Assembly (NCBI RefSeq): GCF_013346935.1
Contig: NZ_JAAEEB010000004.1
Location: 1 to 64,000 of the forward strand
From: Lactobacillus melliventris
GTDB taxonomy: Bacteria; Bacillota; Bacilli; Lactobacillales; Lactobacillaceae
Direction of reading: 5' to 3'
Length of the DNA: 64,000 nucleotides
Positions 36,672 to 45,429 of this stretch are shown here, in pieces. The notes under the pieces were generated by a model, which saw only the letters and a program-made list of their open reading frames with translations, did no database searches and had not been told where the DNA came from. A program made the position numbers and the translations under genes. The stretch's first letter is position 1, and each line of letters begins with the position of its first letter.

Positions 36672-37601
36672 TTAATAAATTACACCAACTGAAGAATATA
36701 TCTGCTCGCTTTCATTTTCTGCTATTGCACCCAGACCAATTGTTTTGGCACTCGGATCGAGTAAAATGTCACGGTGACCCCAATTAGATTCAGCATCATT
36801 ATAGATATATTCGTAAATCATATTGTCAGCAACTAATGCACTGCTTGCGTTTTTCGTAGCATCAAGCAAACTATTGTCTGAGTGGTTCACGTCTACACCC
36901 CAAGGAAACATTGCTAAGCATTCCGCTGTACTGTGACGCTTCACTCCAGCTTTATTAAAGAAATCATTCAAAATGAAATTGCCAGCAGCATCTACGTGTG
37001 CAAAATTATCAGGTAATAATTTTGTTCTGTTCTGAACTATTTCGTCAAGATTAGCATCTTCACTAACAGCATTGAGCCCACGTTGAGCTCTTTCTTCATT
37101 CAATTTTTTTAAAAATTCTTGTCTAAATTCACTAAGAGAAAAACTTTCAATTTTTGCGTTCTTTTTAGCAGTCTGAGTTGTACCTGTATTGGTCGAATTT
37201 GGTGGTGTTACTTTATCTTGGGTAGCGGAAGGGTTTGTCGGATTTGCCGGCAACTTTTGTGGTTTTTTAGCTTTCGCTTTTAAAGTAGTAACATCTTTGG
37301 CCAAAATCAGCTTATTTTTAGTCACAAAATAAAACTTCTTACCTCTTATTTTGGTGGCTTTTTTGATAACAGTTAATTTTCTGCCCTTTTTCAAAACTAT
37401 TTTCTTTAACTTGCGCCCTTTATTGTTATATAGATTTGCTTTTCTTTTGACCTTCACCCTTTTTACTGCTGGCGCTTTCAAGACGATACTGCCTGAAACT
37501 GACTTAGCTGCAGTAATCCTTGAATCAACAAATAACCCACTTGCAATACTTGTGATTGCTACTGCTGCAGCCACAAGTTTATGATAATTAATCTTTTTCA
37601 T
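36672..37601 (-). CDS. Secreted CAP-domain protein with SLAP-like cell-wall repeat
   Basis: 309-residue surface protein. A signal peptide lies at about 1-32 (KKINYHKLV, hydrophobic core, cleavage near ITAA). Residues 50-106 form one basic SLAP-like repeat (ANLYNNKGRKLKKIVLKKGR then YFVTKNKLILAKDV), the domain that anchors proteins to the S-layer or cell wall in the acidophilus group. A Pro/Thr/Asn-rich linker (115-148) leads to a CAP/SCP domain (about 158-305) with LNEERAQRGLNAV, FAHVDAAG and NWGHRDILLDPSA. Bacterial CAP proteins are mostly of unknown activity. It is a single gene with a strong AAAGGAGAAG site, its own promoter, a tandem repeat at the start site and a terminator. Confidence 0.9.
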   Translation of the reverse strand: MKKINYHKLVAAAVAITSIASGLFVDSRITAAKSVSGSIVLKAPAVKRVKVKRKANLYNNKGRKLKKIVLKKGRKLTVIKKATKIRGKKFYFVTKNKLILAKDVTTLKAKAKKPQKLPANPTNPSATQDKVTPPNSTNTGTTQTAKKNAKIESFSLSEFRQEFLKKLNEERAQRGLNAVSEDANLDEIVQNRTKLLPDNFAHVDAAGNFILNDFFNKAGVKRHSTAECLAMFPWGVDVNHSDNSLLDATKNASSALVADNMIYEYIYNDAESNWGHRDILLDPSAKTIGLGAIAENESEQIYSSVGVIY

Positions 37602-37620
37602 TTACTTCTCCTTTTGTTTT

Positions 37621-37648
37621 TCTGTACATTTTTATCTGTACATTTTTA
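37621..37648 (-). repeat. Perfect tandem 14-nt repeat, candidate operator
   Basis: TCTGTACATTTTTA occurs twice with no gap (37621-37634 and 37635-37648). Each unit holds the palindrome TGTACA. The repeat begins 20 bp upstream of the CAP gene start codon, at about the predicted transcription start, where a repressor would block initiation or an RNA-level control could act. Confidence 0.6.
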
Positions 37649-37653
37649 AATCA

Positions 37654-37662
37654 ATAATAGCA
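37654..37662 (-). promoter_or_regulatory. Extended -10 promoter of the CAP gene
   Basis: The reverse strand reads TGCTATTAT (-10 TATTAT at 37654-37659). A weak TTATTT lies 16 bp further upstream. The expected start site is near 37647, inside the tandem repeat. Confidence 0.5.
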
Positions 37663-37765
37663 CCAACCTTTTAACAAATAAATAACTATCTTTTTTATTA
37701 TATTATAAGGTGTTATTAGTAGTTATGATACCTAAATGTATAGTAAAACCATTTCCTTAGGTAAT

Positions 37766-37806
37766 ATAAAAAGGACGTACCTGCTTATCGCAAATACGTC
37801 CTTTAT
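37766..37806 (-). terminator. Terminator of rplJ-rplL
   Basis: A 10-bp stem AAAGGACGTA/TACGTCCTTT followed by TTATATTACC on the reverse strand, 24 bp after rplL. Confidence 0.88.
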
Positions 37807-37829
37807 TAGCTTGGTTAGCTAGACTACAA

Positions 37830-38195
37830 TTATTTAACTGTAACTGTAGCGCCAACTTCTTCAAGCTTAGATTTAATGTCATTAGCTTCGTCTTCAGAAA
37901 CGCCTTCCTTAACGTTCTTAGGAGCGCCATCAACAAGATCTTTTGAGTCCTTAAGGCCAAGTCCAGTAATATCACGGACAGCCTTAATAACCTTAACCTT
38001 TTCTTGGCCAGCTTCTGTCAATTCAACATCAAATGATGTCTTAGCAGCAGCTTCGCCACCAGCAGCACCTGCAGCAGCAACTGGAGCAGCAGCAGAAACA
38101 CCAAATTCATCTTCAATAGCCTTTACTAGGTCATTTAATTCAAGAATTGAAGCACCTTTTAAGTCTTCAATAATCTTATCAGTATCTAAAGCCAT
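37830..38195 (-). CDS. rplL: 50S ribosomal protein L7/L12
   Basis: 121-residue stalk protein that recruits translation GTPases. It has the N-terminal dimerisation region ([19 protein letters not shown]), an Ala/Gly hinge (about 43-55) and the C-terminal domain with [20 protein letters not shown]. The start at 38195 gives the standard MALDTDKI terminus; GGAGG is 11 nt upstream. It follows rplJ by 43 bp. Confidence 0.98.
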   Translation of the reverse strand: MALDTDKIIEDLKGASILELNDLVKAIEDEFGVSAAAPVAAAGAAGGEAAAKTSFDVELTEAGQEKVKVIKAVRDITGLGLKDSKDLVDGAPKNVKEGVSEDEANDIKSKLEEVGATVTVK

Positions 38196-38238
38196 ACTTA
38201 TTTTATCCTCCAAAATTTTTAGATATCAATTACATTAA

Positions 38239-38748
38239 TTATTCTGCAGATTCATCTTTTGAATCAGCAACAGCTTTAACAGCATATGCGAAATTGCGTA
38301 CTGGAGCTTGTAATACAGAAACAAGCATTGACAGTAAACCTTCGCGTCCAGGAATGGCAGCAAGCTCTTTGATTTCTTCTTTAGAAGTCAATTTGCCTTC
38401 TAGCATACCACCCTTAATGTCGATAACATCATAATTATCTTCGTACTTAGAAACAATACGTGCTGGTTCAGTAATATCTTCAGCATTATCAGTATAAATT
38501 ACAGCAGTAGGACCAACAAAAGTCTCTTCAAGGCCTTCAATACCAGCCTTAGCAGCAGCACGTCTTAAGTAAGTATTCTTAACAACCTTCATGTTAACGT
38601 CGTTTTCACGAAGTTCCTTACGCATGTTAGTAACTTCTTCAACAGTTAAGCCAAGGTAATCAATTACCAAGATTGCTTTTGCAGCTTTAAGTTCTTCAGC
38701 AAACGCGTCAACGAACTTCTCTTTTTCAGCAATAGCAGCTTTACTCAC
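38239..38748 (-). CDS. rplJ: 50S ribosomal protein L10
   Basis: 169-residue stalk base protein. The N-terminal part (KAILVIDYLGLTVEEVTNMR) binds 23S rRNA and the C-terminal helix binds L7/L12. A GTG start has GGAGGTG 7 nt upstream. It is preceded by an L10 autoregulatory leader and its own promoter, so rplJ-rplL is expressed separately from rplK-rplA. Confidence 0.98.
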   Translation of the reverse strand: MSKAAIAEKEKFVDAFAEELKAAKAILVIDYLGLTVEEVTNMRKELRENDVNMKVVKNTYLRRAAAKAGIEGLEETFVGPTAVIYTDNAEDITEPARIVSKYEDNYDVIDIKGGMLEGKLTSKEEIKELAAIPGREGLLSMLVSVLQAPVRNFAYAVKAVADSKDESAE

Positions 38749-38789
38749 TCGATTTCACCTCCATCAAATTAATAATAAATTCCATCAGG

Positions 38790-38903
38790 CCCAAATAAAA
38801 ACTCCATGCCAAGAAAGACATGGAGCTTCAAACTCTTCATTATCTTCTGGCCTCGGCGGGAAATTAAGGCGTCATGCCACCCGAGTCTTAGGTAGAATTT
38901 ACT
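38790..38903 (-). promoter_or_regulatory. L10 ribosomal protein leader with attenuator hairpin
   Basis: The reverse strand between promoter and rplJ has the L10-leader style CTAAGACTCGGGTGG paired against CCCGCCGAGG, followed by a strong hairpin (GCTCCATG...CATGGAGT then TTTTTAT, about 38798-38826). The known role is feedback: excess L10(L12)4 binds the leader and favours the terminator. Ends are approximate. Confidence 0.75.
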
Positions 38904-38909
38904 TTATTA

Positions 38910-38938
38910 AATATAACAGGATTATATTCTAAATGCAA
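38910..38938 (-). promoter_or_regulatory. rplJ-rplL promoter
   Basis: -35 TTGCAT (38933-38938) and -10 TATATT (38910-38915) with a 17-bp spacer on the reverse strand, directly upstream of the L10 leader and only 6 bp from the phoU stop codon. Confidence 0.65.
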
Positions 38939-38943
38939 GTTAA

Positions 38944-39618
38944 TTATTTTTCTTTCGGATCAGGCTTAATTAATTCGAATAATTCACCCGAAGTTTTATA
39001 AATTACCCAACTCGCCAAGTTCACAATGTGATCGCTAATTCTTTCAAGTAATCTAATAATGACAAAATAGCTGGCAGAAGCCACTGCAGCATCAGGTTCT
39101 TGTTCAACTCCGTCTATAATCATTTGTCTGGCGTTTTTATAATCCTTATAAACTTTGGCATGACCAAGTACCATTTGTCTGGCATCATTTTCATTTTCCT
39201 GAACATAAGCCGTTAATACTTGTACCAGCATCTCGCGCACCTGATGAGTCATGTTGGAAATTATCTTTTCAACATCTGGCAGACGTGGATTACCTTTAAC
39301 TCTGACAGTTTCAATAGCAATGCTATTAGCATTTTCTCCTATTCTTTCTAAGTCTGTTGTAGCTTTTAAAATGCTGATAACAACTCGGAAGTCAGTCGCA
39401 ACCGGCTGCTGTAAAGCCATTAGTTCCAAAGCCTTTTTTTCTATTTTAACAGCCTCTTTGGCAACTTCCTTATCTTCCGCAATCATTTGTTGCGCTGCTT
39501 TTTTATCATGTTCGACGAAAGAACGCGTACCTCTATCGATCAGGTCATTAACTAAAACTCCCATCTCCATAAACCGAGCATTCAATTTCTTCAATTCGTC
39601 TAAAAATATTTCGTGCAT
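38944..39618 (-). CDS. phoU: Phosphate signalling / Pst regulatory protein PhoU
   Basis: 224-residue all-helical protein with the two PhoU repeats. Metal-binding signatures are visible as DLERIGENANSIA in the first half and LERISDHIVNLA in the second. It is the last gene of pstSCAB1B2-phoU and acts as negative partner of the Pst transporter and PhoR kinase. No phoPR genes are in the window. Confidence 0.96.
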   Translation of the reverse strand: MHEIFLDELKKLNARFMEMGVLVNDLIDRGTRSFVEHDKKAAQQMIAEDKEVAKEAVKIEKKALELMALQQPVATDFRVVISILKATTDLERIGENANSIAIETVRVKGNPRLPDVEKIISNMTHQVREMLVQVLTAYVQENENDARQMVLGHAKVYKDYKNARQMIIDGVEQEPDAAVASASYFVIIRLLERISDHIVNLASWVIYKTSGELFELIKPDPKEK

Positions 39619-39633
39619 AATCCACCTCCAAAT

Positions 39634-40389
39634 TTAGCCAAAACGGCCATTAAGATAATTGTTTGTCATTTCTTTCTTAGGTGACAAGAACATTTCCTGT
39701 GTCGAACCAGATTCGATCAACTCACCATTCATCAGAAAAGCTACCTGGTCTGAAACCCGACTCGCTTGTTGCAAGTTGTGTGTCACCATAATAAAAGTAT
39801 ATTTTTGTTTTAATGCCATTAACGTTTCTTCAATTTCAGAACTTGATATTGGGTCTAAAGCAGAAGTTGGTTCATCAAGCAAAACCACTTCCGGCCTAAT
39901 TGCCAGCGCCCGGGCTATGCAGATACGTTGTTGTTGTCCTCCTGAAAAAGCAAGGGCATTGCGCTGCAGGCTATCTTTTGTTTCGTTCCAAATTGCAGCT
40001 TGCTTTAAACTTTCTTCAACTCTCTGCTCAATCAGTTCCTTATCTTTGACCCCAGCTATACGCAAGCCGTAAGCGACGTTATCAAAAACTGAAAACGGAA
40101 ACGGTGTTGGTTGCTGGAATACCATACCCACTTTCTTACGTAAAGCAACTAAGTCGATATGAGAATGATAGATATCTTTACCTTCTAACAAAATTTCACC
40201 GGTAATTTTAATATCATCAATATCGTCATTCATGCGATTTAGGCAACGCAAGAAGGTTGATTTGCCACAACCGGAAGGCCCGATCAAGGCGGTCAATTTT
40301 TGTGCAGGAAATGCTAAACTAATTCCATGTAAGGCTTCAAAATTGCCGTATTTAAGTTTAACATTTTTTGCCTCCATTACATTTGTCAT
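39634..40389 (-). CDS. pstB: Phosphate ABC transporter ATP-binding protein PstB (second copy)
   Basis: 251-residue ATPase. Walker A IGPSGCGKST, signature FSGGQQQRI, Walker B VVLLDEPTSALDP, and the PstB-typical FLRCLNRMND and MVFQQPTPFP. The ATG at 40389 is chosen because AAAGGTGG is about 8-9 nt upstream. It lies 15 bp after a second, distinct pstB; twin pstB genes are common in lactobacilli. The two are clearly different in sequence. Confidence 0.96.
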   Translation of the reverse strand: MTNVMEAKNVKLKYGNFEALHGISLAFPAQKLTALIGPSGCGKSTFLRCLNRMNDDIDDIKITGEILLEGKDIYHSHIDLVALRKKVGMVFQQPTPFPFSVFDNVAYGLRIAGVKDKELIEQRVEESLKQAAIWNETKDSLQRNALAFSGGQQQRICIARALAIRPEVVLLDEPTSALDPISSSEIEETLMALKQKYTFIMVTHNLQQASRVSDQVAFLMNGELIESGSTQEMFLSPKKEMTNNYLNGRFG

Positions 40390-40403
40390 TAATAACGCCA
40401 CCT

Positions 40404-41204
40404 TTATCCAAAACTTCCTTGAATGTACTTTTCAGTGATTTCACCTTGAGGATTAGTAAAAATATTGGTTGTAGTATCATATTCTAACGCATGTCCTAGA
40501 TGAAAGAATGCTGTATACTCACTAATTCTTGAAGCCTGCTGCATATTGTGGGTTACCATAACCATGGTATATTTTTTGCGTAGTTGCTTCAGCGTATCTT
40601 CAAGCTTGGCAGTAGATACCGGATCTAAAGCGCTGGCTGGTTCATCTAGAAGTAAAATTTCTGGTTTTAATGCAATGGCTCGCGCAATGCACAGTCTTTG
40701 CTGCTGACCACCAGAAAGAGCTAGAGCACTCTGATCCAGCTTATCTTTGACTTCGTCCCACAAAGCAGCTGCTCTGAGACTTTCCTCAACTAACTGATCT
40801 AGTTTCTTTTTGTTCTGTTGCCCATTAGCTTTCAAAGCATAAGTGATGTTTTCTCTAATCGATTTTGGAAAAGGATTTGGTTTTTGAAAAACCATACCAA
40901 TTGCTTTACGCAATTCATAGACATTAATTTTACTTTGGTTAACATCAAGATTATGAAACATAATACTGCCATCAACCCGGGCTACCCGATCATTCATACG
41001 ATTGAGTGAACGCAGAAAAGTTGATTTTCCTGATCCAGAAGCTCCAATTAAAGCAGTGATTGTATTTTTCTTAAAGCCTAAACTGACATCAAACAACTTC
41101 TGAACGGTACCACCATAGAAAACACTTAAATTATTTGTTGATATTGCGCATTCATCCTCATCAAAGGTCTTAATGTAGCTTTTTTGATTTTGCCAATTTT
41201 CCAT
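40404..41204 (-). CDS. pstB: Phosphate ABC transporter ATP-binding protein PstB (first copy)
   Basis: 266-residue ATPase with Walker A IGASGSGKST, signature LSGGQQQRL, Walker B ILLLDEPASALDP and the PstB segments FLRSLNRMND and MVFQKPNPFP. It has an N-terminal extension of about 20 residues compared with its neighbour. It is 11 bp downstream of pstA. The twin ATPases may form a heterodimer or be used in different conditions; the sequence does not decide. Confidence 0.96.
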   Translation of the reverse strand: MENWQNQKSYIKTFDEDECAISTNNLSVFYGGTVQKLFDVSLGFKKNTITALIGASGSGKSTFLRSLNRMNDRVARVDGSIMFHNLDVNQSKINVYELRKAIGMVFQKPNPFPKSIRENITYALKANGQQNKKKLDQLVEESLRAAALWDEVKDKLDQSALALSGGQQQRLCIARAIALKPEILLLDEPASALDPVSTAKLEDTLKQLRKKYTMVMVTHNMQQASRISEYTAFFHLGHALEYDTTTNIFTNPQGEITEKYIQGSFG

Positions 41205-41214
41205 AAGAACCCTC

Positions 41215-42108
41215 CTACTTTATCTTGGCAGCGGTTAGCCGTTTATAGAGCCAGTTGCCAAGTGCACGTGCACCAAAGTTAAAGATGATGACCACAATTA
41301 CTAACAGCGCTGAAGTTGCAGCAGACACCACGTTGACATCAGGTATTATACCTTCAGTATTTACTTTCCAAATGTGTACAGCTAATGTCTCAGCAGGACG
41401 CATTATATTCAAAAAACTAGTAGGACTAAACATATTCCAGTTTGAATAATCTACGGTAGAGCCACTCTGCCCAGCGGTGTAAATTAAAGCAGCAGCCTCG
41501 CCAAAAACTCTTCCGGCGCTTAAAATCACACCAGTAATTATTCCGGGTAGGGCAGCTGGTAAGACAATACCATGAATGGTTTTCCAATTTGACAACCCCA
41601 AAGCCCAGCCAGCTTCTCTTTGGGTCTGAGGAACTCCTTTAATTGCTTCTTCGATATTGCTGGTCAAAGTAGGTAAATTAAAAAAGGTTAGTGCTAGAGC
41701 ACCAGCAAGGATAGAGAAGCCAAAACCAAATTGAACTACAAACAGAAGATAGCCAAAAAGACCGACGACAATTGATGGTAATGAACTCAAAATTTCGATA
41801 GTAGTTCTAATTAATTGCGTAAACCAGTTGTCTGGGGCGTATTCAGCTAAATAAATAGCAGCTCCCAGAGCGATTGGCAGGGAAATAATCAGCGTTAGCA
41901 GTAAAAGGTAAAGAGAATTAAACAGTTGGTCTCTAATTCCTCCGCCTGCTTCAAAGGATGATGATGCTGAACTTAAGAAATGCCAAGATAAATGTGGTAT
42001 CCCTGAAACCAAAATATTACCTAGAATTCCCACCAAAAGCAGTATAACAATTCCCACTAAAAAATAAATTACGCCAGTAGCAATTCGATTTGTTTTTTTT
42101 GCATTCAT
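41215..42108 (-). CDS. pstA: Phosphate ABC transporter permease PstA
   Basis: 297-residue inner-membrane permease with six hydrophobic segments. The cytoplasmic EAA loop reads EAIKGVPQTQREAGWALGLS. An upstream TTG in frame would overlap pstC; the ATG at 42108 follows AAGAAGAG by about 11 nt and the pstC stop codon by 7 bp, so it is preferred. Confidence 0.95.
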   Translation of the reverse strand: MNAKKTNRIATGVIYFLVGIVILLLVGILGNILVSGIPHLSWHFLSSASSSFEAGGGIRDQLFNSLYLLLLTLIISLPIALGAAIYLAEYAPDNWFTQLIRTTIEILSSLPSIVVGLFGYLLFVVQFGFGFSILAGALALTFFNLPTLTSNIEEAIKGVPQTQREAGWALGLSNWKTIHGIVLPAALPGIITGVILSAGRVFGEAAALIYTAGQSGSTVDYSNWNMFSPTSFLNIMRPAETLAVHIWKVNTEGIIPDVNVVSAATSALLVIVVIIFNFGARALGNWLYKRLTAAKIK

Positions 42109-42115
42109 AATACTA

Positions 42116-43108
42116 TTAACTCTTCTTTCCAATTAAATGTACTAGGAAATTGAACACCAATGACATAATTAACAGTAAAAGTGCCAATGACCATAACGCA
42201 TTATTAGGTAAAGTTCCCATAACAGTATTACCCATTTGACTAGTCAATTGACTTGTTAAAGTAGCTGCTGGGCTCACCAAGTTATAAGGCATTAAGACTG
42301 CGTTTCCGATTGCCATTTGAACAGCCAGGGCCTCCCCAAAAGCACGAGCCATACCAAAGATAATAGCTGTCATAATACGCGAGCGCGCAGCCCGTAAGAC
42401 AACGTGATATATAGTCTGCCATTTTGTTGCGCCCAAAGCGGAGGAAGATTTGCGTAAATCCTTTGGAATAGCTTTAAATGCATCAACTGTTAAAGAAGTA
42501 ATTGTAGGCAAAACCATTACAAAAAGTATTAATGTCGCTGTCAAAATACCAAAACCTGTTCCGCCGAAAATAGTTCTAACAGCAGGAACAACTACCATTA
42601 AGCCAATAAAGCCGTAAACTACAGATGGTATTCCTACTAATAACTCCATTACCGATTGCAATAGTTGCACCCTTTTGCCTGATTCATATTCAGTCATAAA
42701 TAGTGCTACGGCAATGGAAAAAGGTGTCGCAATTAACGCTGCTAGTAATGTTACTGCAAACGAAGTTACAATCATTGCTGCTGCTCCAACGTGGTTCTTA
42801 CCAGCACTGGGATTCCAGTCAGTAGAAAACAGAAAATGGAAGATATTTACTTTGTTATCAATGAAAGTAGCCAAACCATGCATTCCAACAAAGCCAATAA
42901 TTGCAATTATCAGTATGCCAATTAAGATAATTGCTAAAAATGTTAGTCCTCTGCCCCACCACTCTTGTCGTGTTTCTTTCGATGGCTTAGTCAGACGATC
43001 AACATCAATATTTTTAGGATCAATGCCTTTAAACTTAACGTGAGGTACTTTTTGTTCGGCAATTGCATTTTCAACCACTTGCTGTAAGTCTTGTTCTTTT
43101 TTTGCCAT
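42116..43108 (-). CDS. pstC: Phosphate ABC transporter permease PstC
   Basis: 330-residue permease. A soluble N-terminal segment of about 55 residues is followed by six transmembrane helices. The EAA loop is AFKAIPKDLRKSSSALGATK and GIPSVVYGFIGL is typical of PstC. It begins one base after the pstS stop codon, so it is co-translated with pstS. Confidence 0.96.
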   Translation of the reverse strand: MAKKEQDLQQVVENAIAEQKVPHVKFKGIDPKNIDVDRLTKPSKETRQEWWGRGLTFLAIILIGILIIAIIGFVGMHGLATFIDNKVNIFHFLFSTDWNPSAGKNHVGAAAMIVTSFAVTLLAALIATPFSIAVALFMTEYESGKRVQLLQSVMELLVGIPSVVYGFIGLMVVVPAVRTIFGGTGFGILTATLILFVMVLPTITSLTVDAFKAIPKDLRKSSSALGATKWQTIYHVVLRAARSRIMTAIIFGMARAFGEALAVQMAIGNAVLMPYNLVSPAATLTSQLTSQMGNTVMGTLPNNALWSLALLLLIMSLVFNFLVHLIGKKS

Positions 43109-43109
43109 T

Positions 43110-43976
43110 TTATTTACCTAACTTCGTAACCTTATTTTGACTATTGCGTGTTACTTTCATTTCGTGAACACTTATGTAGCCAATTTTGGGAACCAAATCT
43201 TTTTGTACTTTTTCGCTTAATACATATTTGATAAAAGCAGCCGTTGCCTTATTAGGCTGGCCTTTTGTGTACATATGCTCATAGGACCAAAGCGGCCACT
43301 TATTCGTAGGAATATTTTTATTTTCGGGCTGAACATGATTTATACTTATTTTTTGAATATTTTGGTCATTAGCGTAGGGAAAAGAAATATAAGAAATAGT
43401 ACCAGGCGTTGAATTAACAATCTTTTTAACCGTACCGTTAGAATCTTGCTCTTGAGAATTTACCGCGTCTTTTCCTTTTAAAATCAAATCTTCAAATGTA
43501 GATCTTGTACCACTGCCACGTGAACGATTAATCACAATGATTGACTGATTTTTGCCACCTACTTGACGCCAATTTGTAATTTTACCGGTAAAAATATCAG
43601 AAAGTTGCTTCGGAGATAAGTTTTTAACCCCAACGCCTTTATTAGCAATTGGAACAATGCCAACTACAGCGACTGGAAAATCTTCCAGTTTTTTGGCATC
43701 AATACCTTTTTGTGTTTCCGCATAAACATCTGAAGTACCTACTTCTACAGCTCCGGCCTGCACTTGACTTAAACCGGTACCGGAACCTCCACCTTGAACC
43801 ACAATATTGCTGCTAAGATGAGCCAGGTGATAATCATTACCTGCTTGTTCTATTAAAGGCTGTAAGGCACTAGAGCCGACTATAGTAATTTTTTCCCGGT
43901 TTTGACTGCAGCCAGTTAAAAAAAGGGGCATAAATAAGATTAATGCCAGCAGTGCACCCAAATTACTTTTTTTCAT
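43110..43976 (-). CDS. pstS: Phosphate-binding lipoprotein PstS
   Basis: 288-residue extracellular binding protein. The signal peptide ends in a lipobox (LTGC, Cys at about 23), so it is lipid-anchored. GSSALQPL and the phosphate-site motifs GSGTGLSQV and RSRGSGTRSTFEDLI are typical of PstS. It is the first gene of the pst operon, with GAGGGA upstream of the ATG. Low phosphate presumably induces it; no clear Pho box was recognised. Confidence 0.96.
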   Translation of the reverse strand: MKKSNLGALLALILFMPLFLTGCSQNREKITIVGSSALQPLIEQAGNDYHLAHLSSNIVVQGGGSGTGLSQVQAGAVEVGTSDVYAETQKGIDAKKLEDFPVAVVGIVPIANKGVGVKNLSPKQLSDIFTGKITNWRQVGGKNQSIIVINRSRGSGTRSTFEDLILKGKDAVNSQEQDSNGTVKKIVNSTPGTISYISFPYANDQNIQKISINHVQPENKNIPTNKWPLWSYEHMYTKGQPNKATAAFIKYVLSEKVQKDLVPKIGYISVHEMKVTRNSQNKVTKLGK

Positions 43977-44012
43977 AATAATTCCCTCAATTAGACAAAT
44001 AATTTCAGCTCT

Positions 44013-44041
44013 AGTTTATCAAAACTTTCACCATAGACCAA
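44013..44041 (-). promoter_or_regulatory. Possible pst operon promoter
   Basis: On the reverse strand TTGGTC (44036-44041) and TAAACT (44013-44018) lie 17 bp apart, about 40 bp upstream of pstS. Both boxes are imperfect, which would suit an activator-dependent (PhoP) promoter. Confidence 0.35.
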
Positions 44042-44061
44042 TCATAAATACTTGCAAAGAG

Positions 44062-44097
44062 AAAAAAAGCAACTTGCCAAGATAGCAAAGTTGCTTT
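44062..44097 (-). terminator. Terminator of rplK-rplA
   Basis: A 9-bp stem AAGCAACTT/AAGTTGCTT followed by TTTTTCTC on the reverse strand. It cleanly separates rplA from the pst operon. Confidence 0.88.
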
Positions 44098-44113
44098 AGT
44101 TAACTATTTTGTT

Positions 44114-44806
44114 TTAGTCCAAATTTAATGGATCAAGTTTAATTCCAGGGCCAAAGGTTGCAGCCACAGCTACGCTCTTAATGTATTGACCCTTAGCTGC
44201 TGATGGACGTGCACGTAAAATAACGTCACGTAAAGCATCAAAGTTTTCAATTAACTGTTCATCAGTAAATGAAACTTTTCCGATAGCAGCATGAATAGCA
44301 GCTTGACGGTCAACACGGTATTCAACCTGACCAGCCTTAACATTCTTAACGGCTTTTTCAATATCCATTGTTACAGTACCGGTCTTAGGGTTTGGCATCA
44401 AGCCTTTAGGTCCTAAAATACGACCTAAGCGACCGACTTTAGCCATCATTGTTGGCGTAGCAACAACAACATCAAAGTCTAAGTAACCATTTTGTACTTT
44501 TTCAACCAGATCGTCAGAACCAACTTCGTCAGCACCAGCTGCCTTAGCTTGTTCAGCTTGAGGACCATCGGCAAATACAATCACTTTTTGGGTCTTACCA
44601 GTACCGTTAGGCAATACCAGTGAACCACGAATTTGTTGATCAGCCTGTTTAGGGTCAACGCTTAAGTTGTATGAAACCTCAACTGATGCATCAAAGCCAG
44701 CGTATGAAGTTTCTTTAACTAACTTAATCGCTTCAGCAACTGAATACAATTTCTTTGAATCTACTTTTTTAGCAGCTTCTAAATATTTTTTACCATGCTT
44801 TGGCAT
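44114..44806 (-). CDS. rplA: 50S ribosomal protein L1
   Basis: 230-residue L1, which binds the 23S stalk and also its own mRNA. The signatures [20 protein letters not shown] and [17 protein letters not shown] are complete. AAGGAGGAA lies 6 nt before the ATG. It is 70 bp downstream of rplK; the gap holds a possible L1-binding site. Confidence 0.98.
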   Translation of the reverse strand: MPKHGKKYLEAAKKVDSKKLYSVAEAIKLVKETSYAGFDASVEVSYNLSVDPKQADQQIRGSLVLPNGTGKTQKVIVFADGPQAEQAKAAGADEVGSDDLVEKVQNGYLDFDVVVATPTMMAKVGRLGRILGPKGLMPNPKTGTVTMDIEKAVKNVKAGQVEYRVDRQAAIHAAIGKVSFTDEQLIENFDALRDVILRARPSAAKGQYIKSVAVAATFGPGIKLDPLNLD

Positions 44807-44831
44807 GTGATTTCCTCCTTAATATGTGGTC

Positions 44832-44856
44832 AAGCGAGTTTAAACTCTCCCACCTA
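44832..44856 (-). promoter_or_regulatory. Possible L1-binding element upstream of rplA
   Basis: The transcript reads GGTGGGAGAGTTTAAACTC, a small hairpin next to a GTGGGAG stretch. It resembles the GGGAG-type L1 target on ribosomal-protein mRNAs, and a similar element lies before rplK. This is inference from position and motif. Confidence 0.35.
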
Positions 44857-44876
44857 AATTGTTATAAATAACAGGA

Positions 44877-45302
44877 TTAGTCTTCGACTTCGATACCCAT
44901 GCTTCTAGCAGTGCCTTCGATCATCCGCATAGCAGCTTCGACATCAGCAGCGTTAAGGTCCTTCATCTTTGTTTCAGCAATTTCCTTAACTTGATCCTTG
45001 GTAACCTTACCAACTTTCTTGGTATTAGGTTCACCAGATGCCTTGTCGATCTTAGCAGCTTGTTTCAAAAGAACTGGAGCTGGTGGAGTCTTAGTTACGA
45101 AATCGAATGAACGATCTTCGTAGACTGTGATGACTACAGGAATTATCATGCCTTTTTGGTCAGCAGTTCTAGCATTGAAGTCCTTAGTAAAACCAACAAT
45201 GTTAATACCTGCTTGACCTAAAGCTGGACCAACTGGTGGAGCGGGTGTTGCAGCACCAGCTGGAATTTGTAATTTAACAACATTTACAACTTTCTTTGCC
45301 AC
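44877..45302 (-). CDS. rplK: 50S ribosomal protein L11
   Basis: 141-residue L11, part of the GTPase-associated centre. [20 protein letters not shown] and the C-terminal [13 protein letters not shown] are diagnostic. The start is a GTG at 45302 with AAGGAGG 8 nt upstream; the longer open frame has no support. It is first of rplK-rplA. Confidence 0.98.
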   Translation of the reverse strand: MAKKVVNVVKLQIPAGAATPAPPVGPALGQAGINIVGFTKDFNARTADQKGMIIPVVITVYEDRSFDFVTKTPPAPVLLKQAAKIDKASGEPNTKKVGKVTKDQVKEIAETKMKDLNAADVEAAMRMIEGTARSMGIEVED

Positions 45303-45337
45303 GGTCAAAACCTCCTTGATTCCGTGCGTGGTTAAAA

Positions 45338-45366
45338 TGGAAAAGTTACCTACTTTTCCTCCCACA
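45338..45366 (-). promoter_or_regulatory. Possible L1-binding element in the rplK leader
   Basis: The transcript reads GTGGGAGGAAAAGT followed by AGGTAACTTTTCC, a hairpin next to GTGGGAG. It lies between the promoter and the rplK ribosome binding site and mirrors the element before rplA. Confidence 0.35.
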
Positions 45367-45385
45367 ATAATAAAAGTACTTTAAT

Positions 45386-45414
45386 ATAGTATCATCGATT
45401 TAGCAATTTTGCAA
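45386..45414 (-). promoter_or_regulatory. rplK-rplA promoter
   Basis: TTGCAA (45409-45414) and TACTAT (45386-45391) with a 17-bp spacer on the reverse strand, between nusG and rplK. Confidence 0.5.
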
Positions 45415-45429
45415 TAATTGACCTATTTA

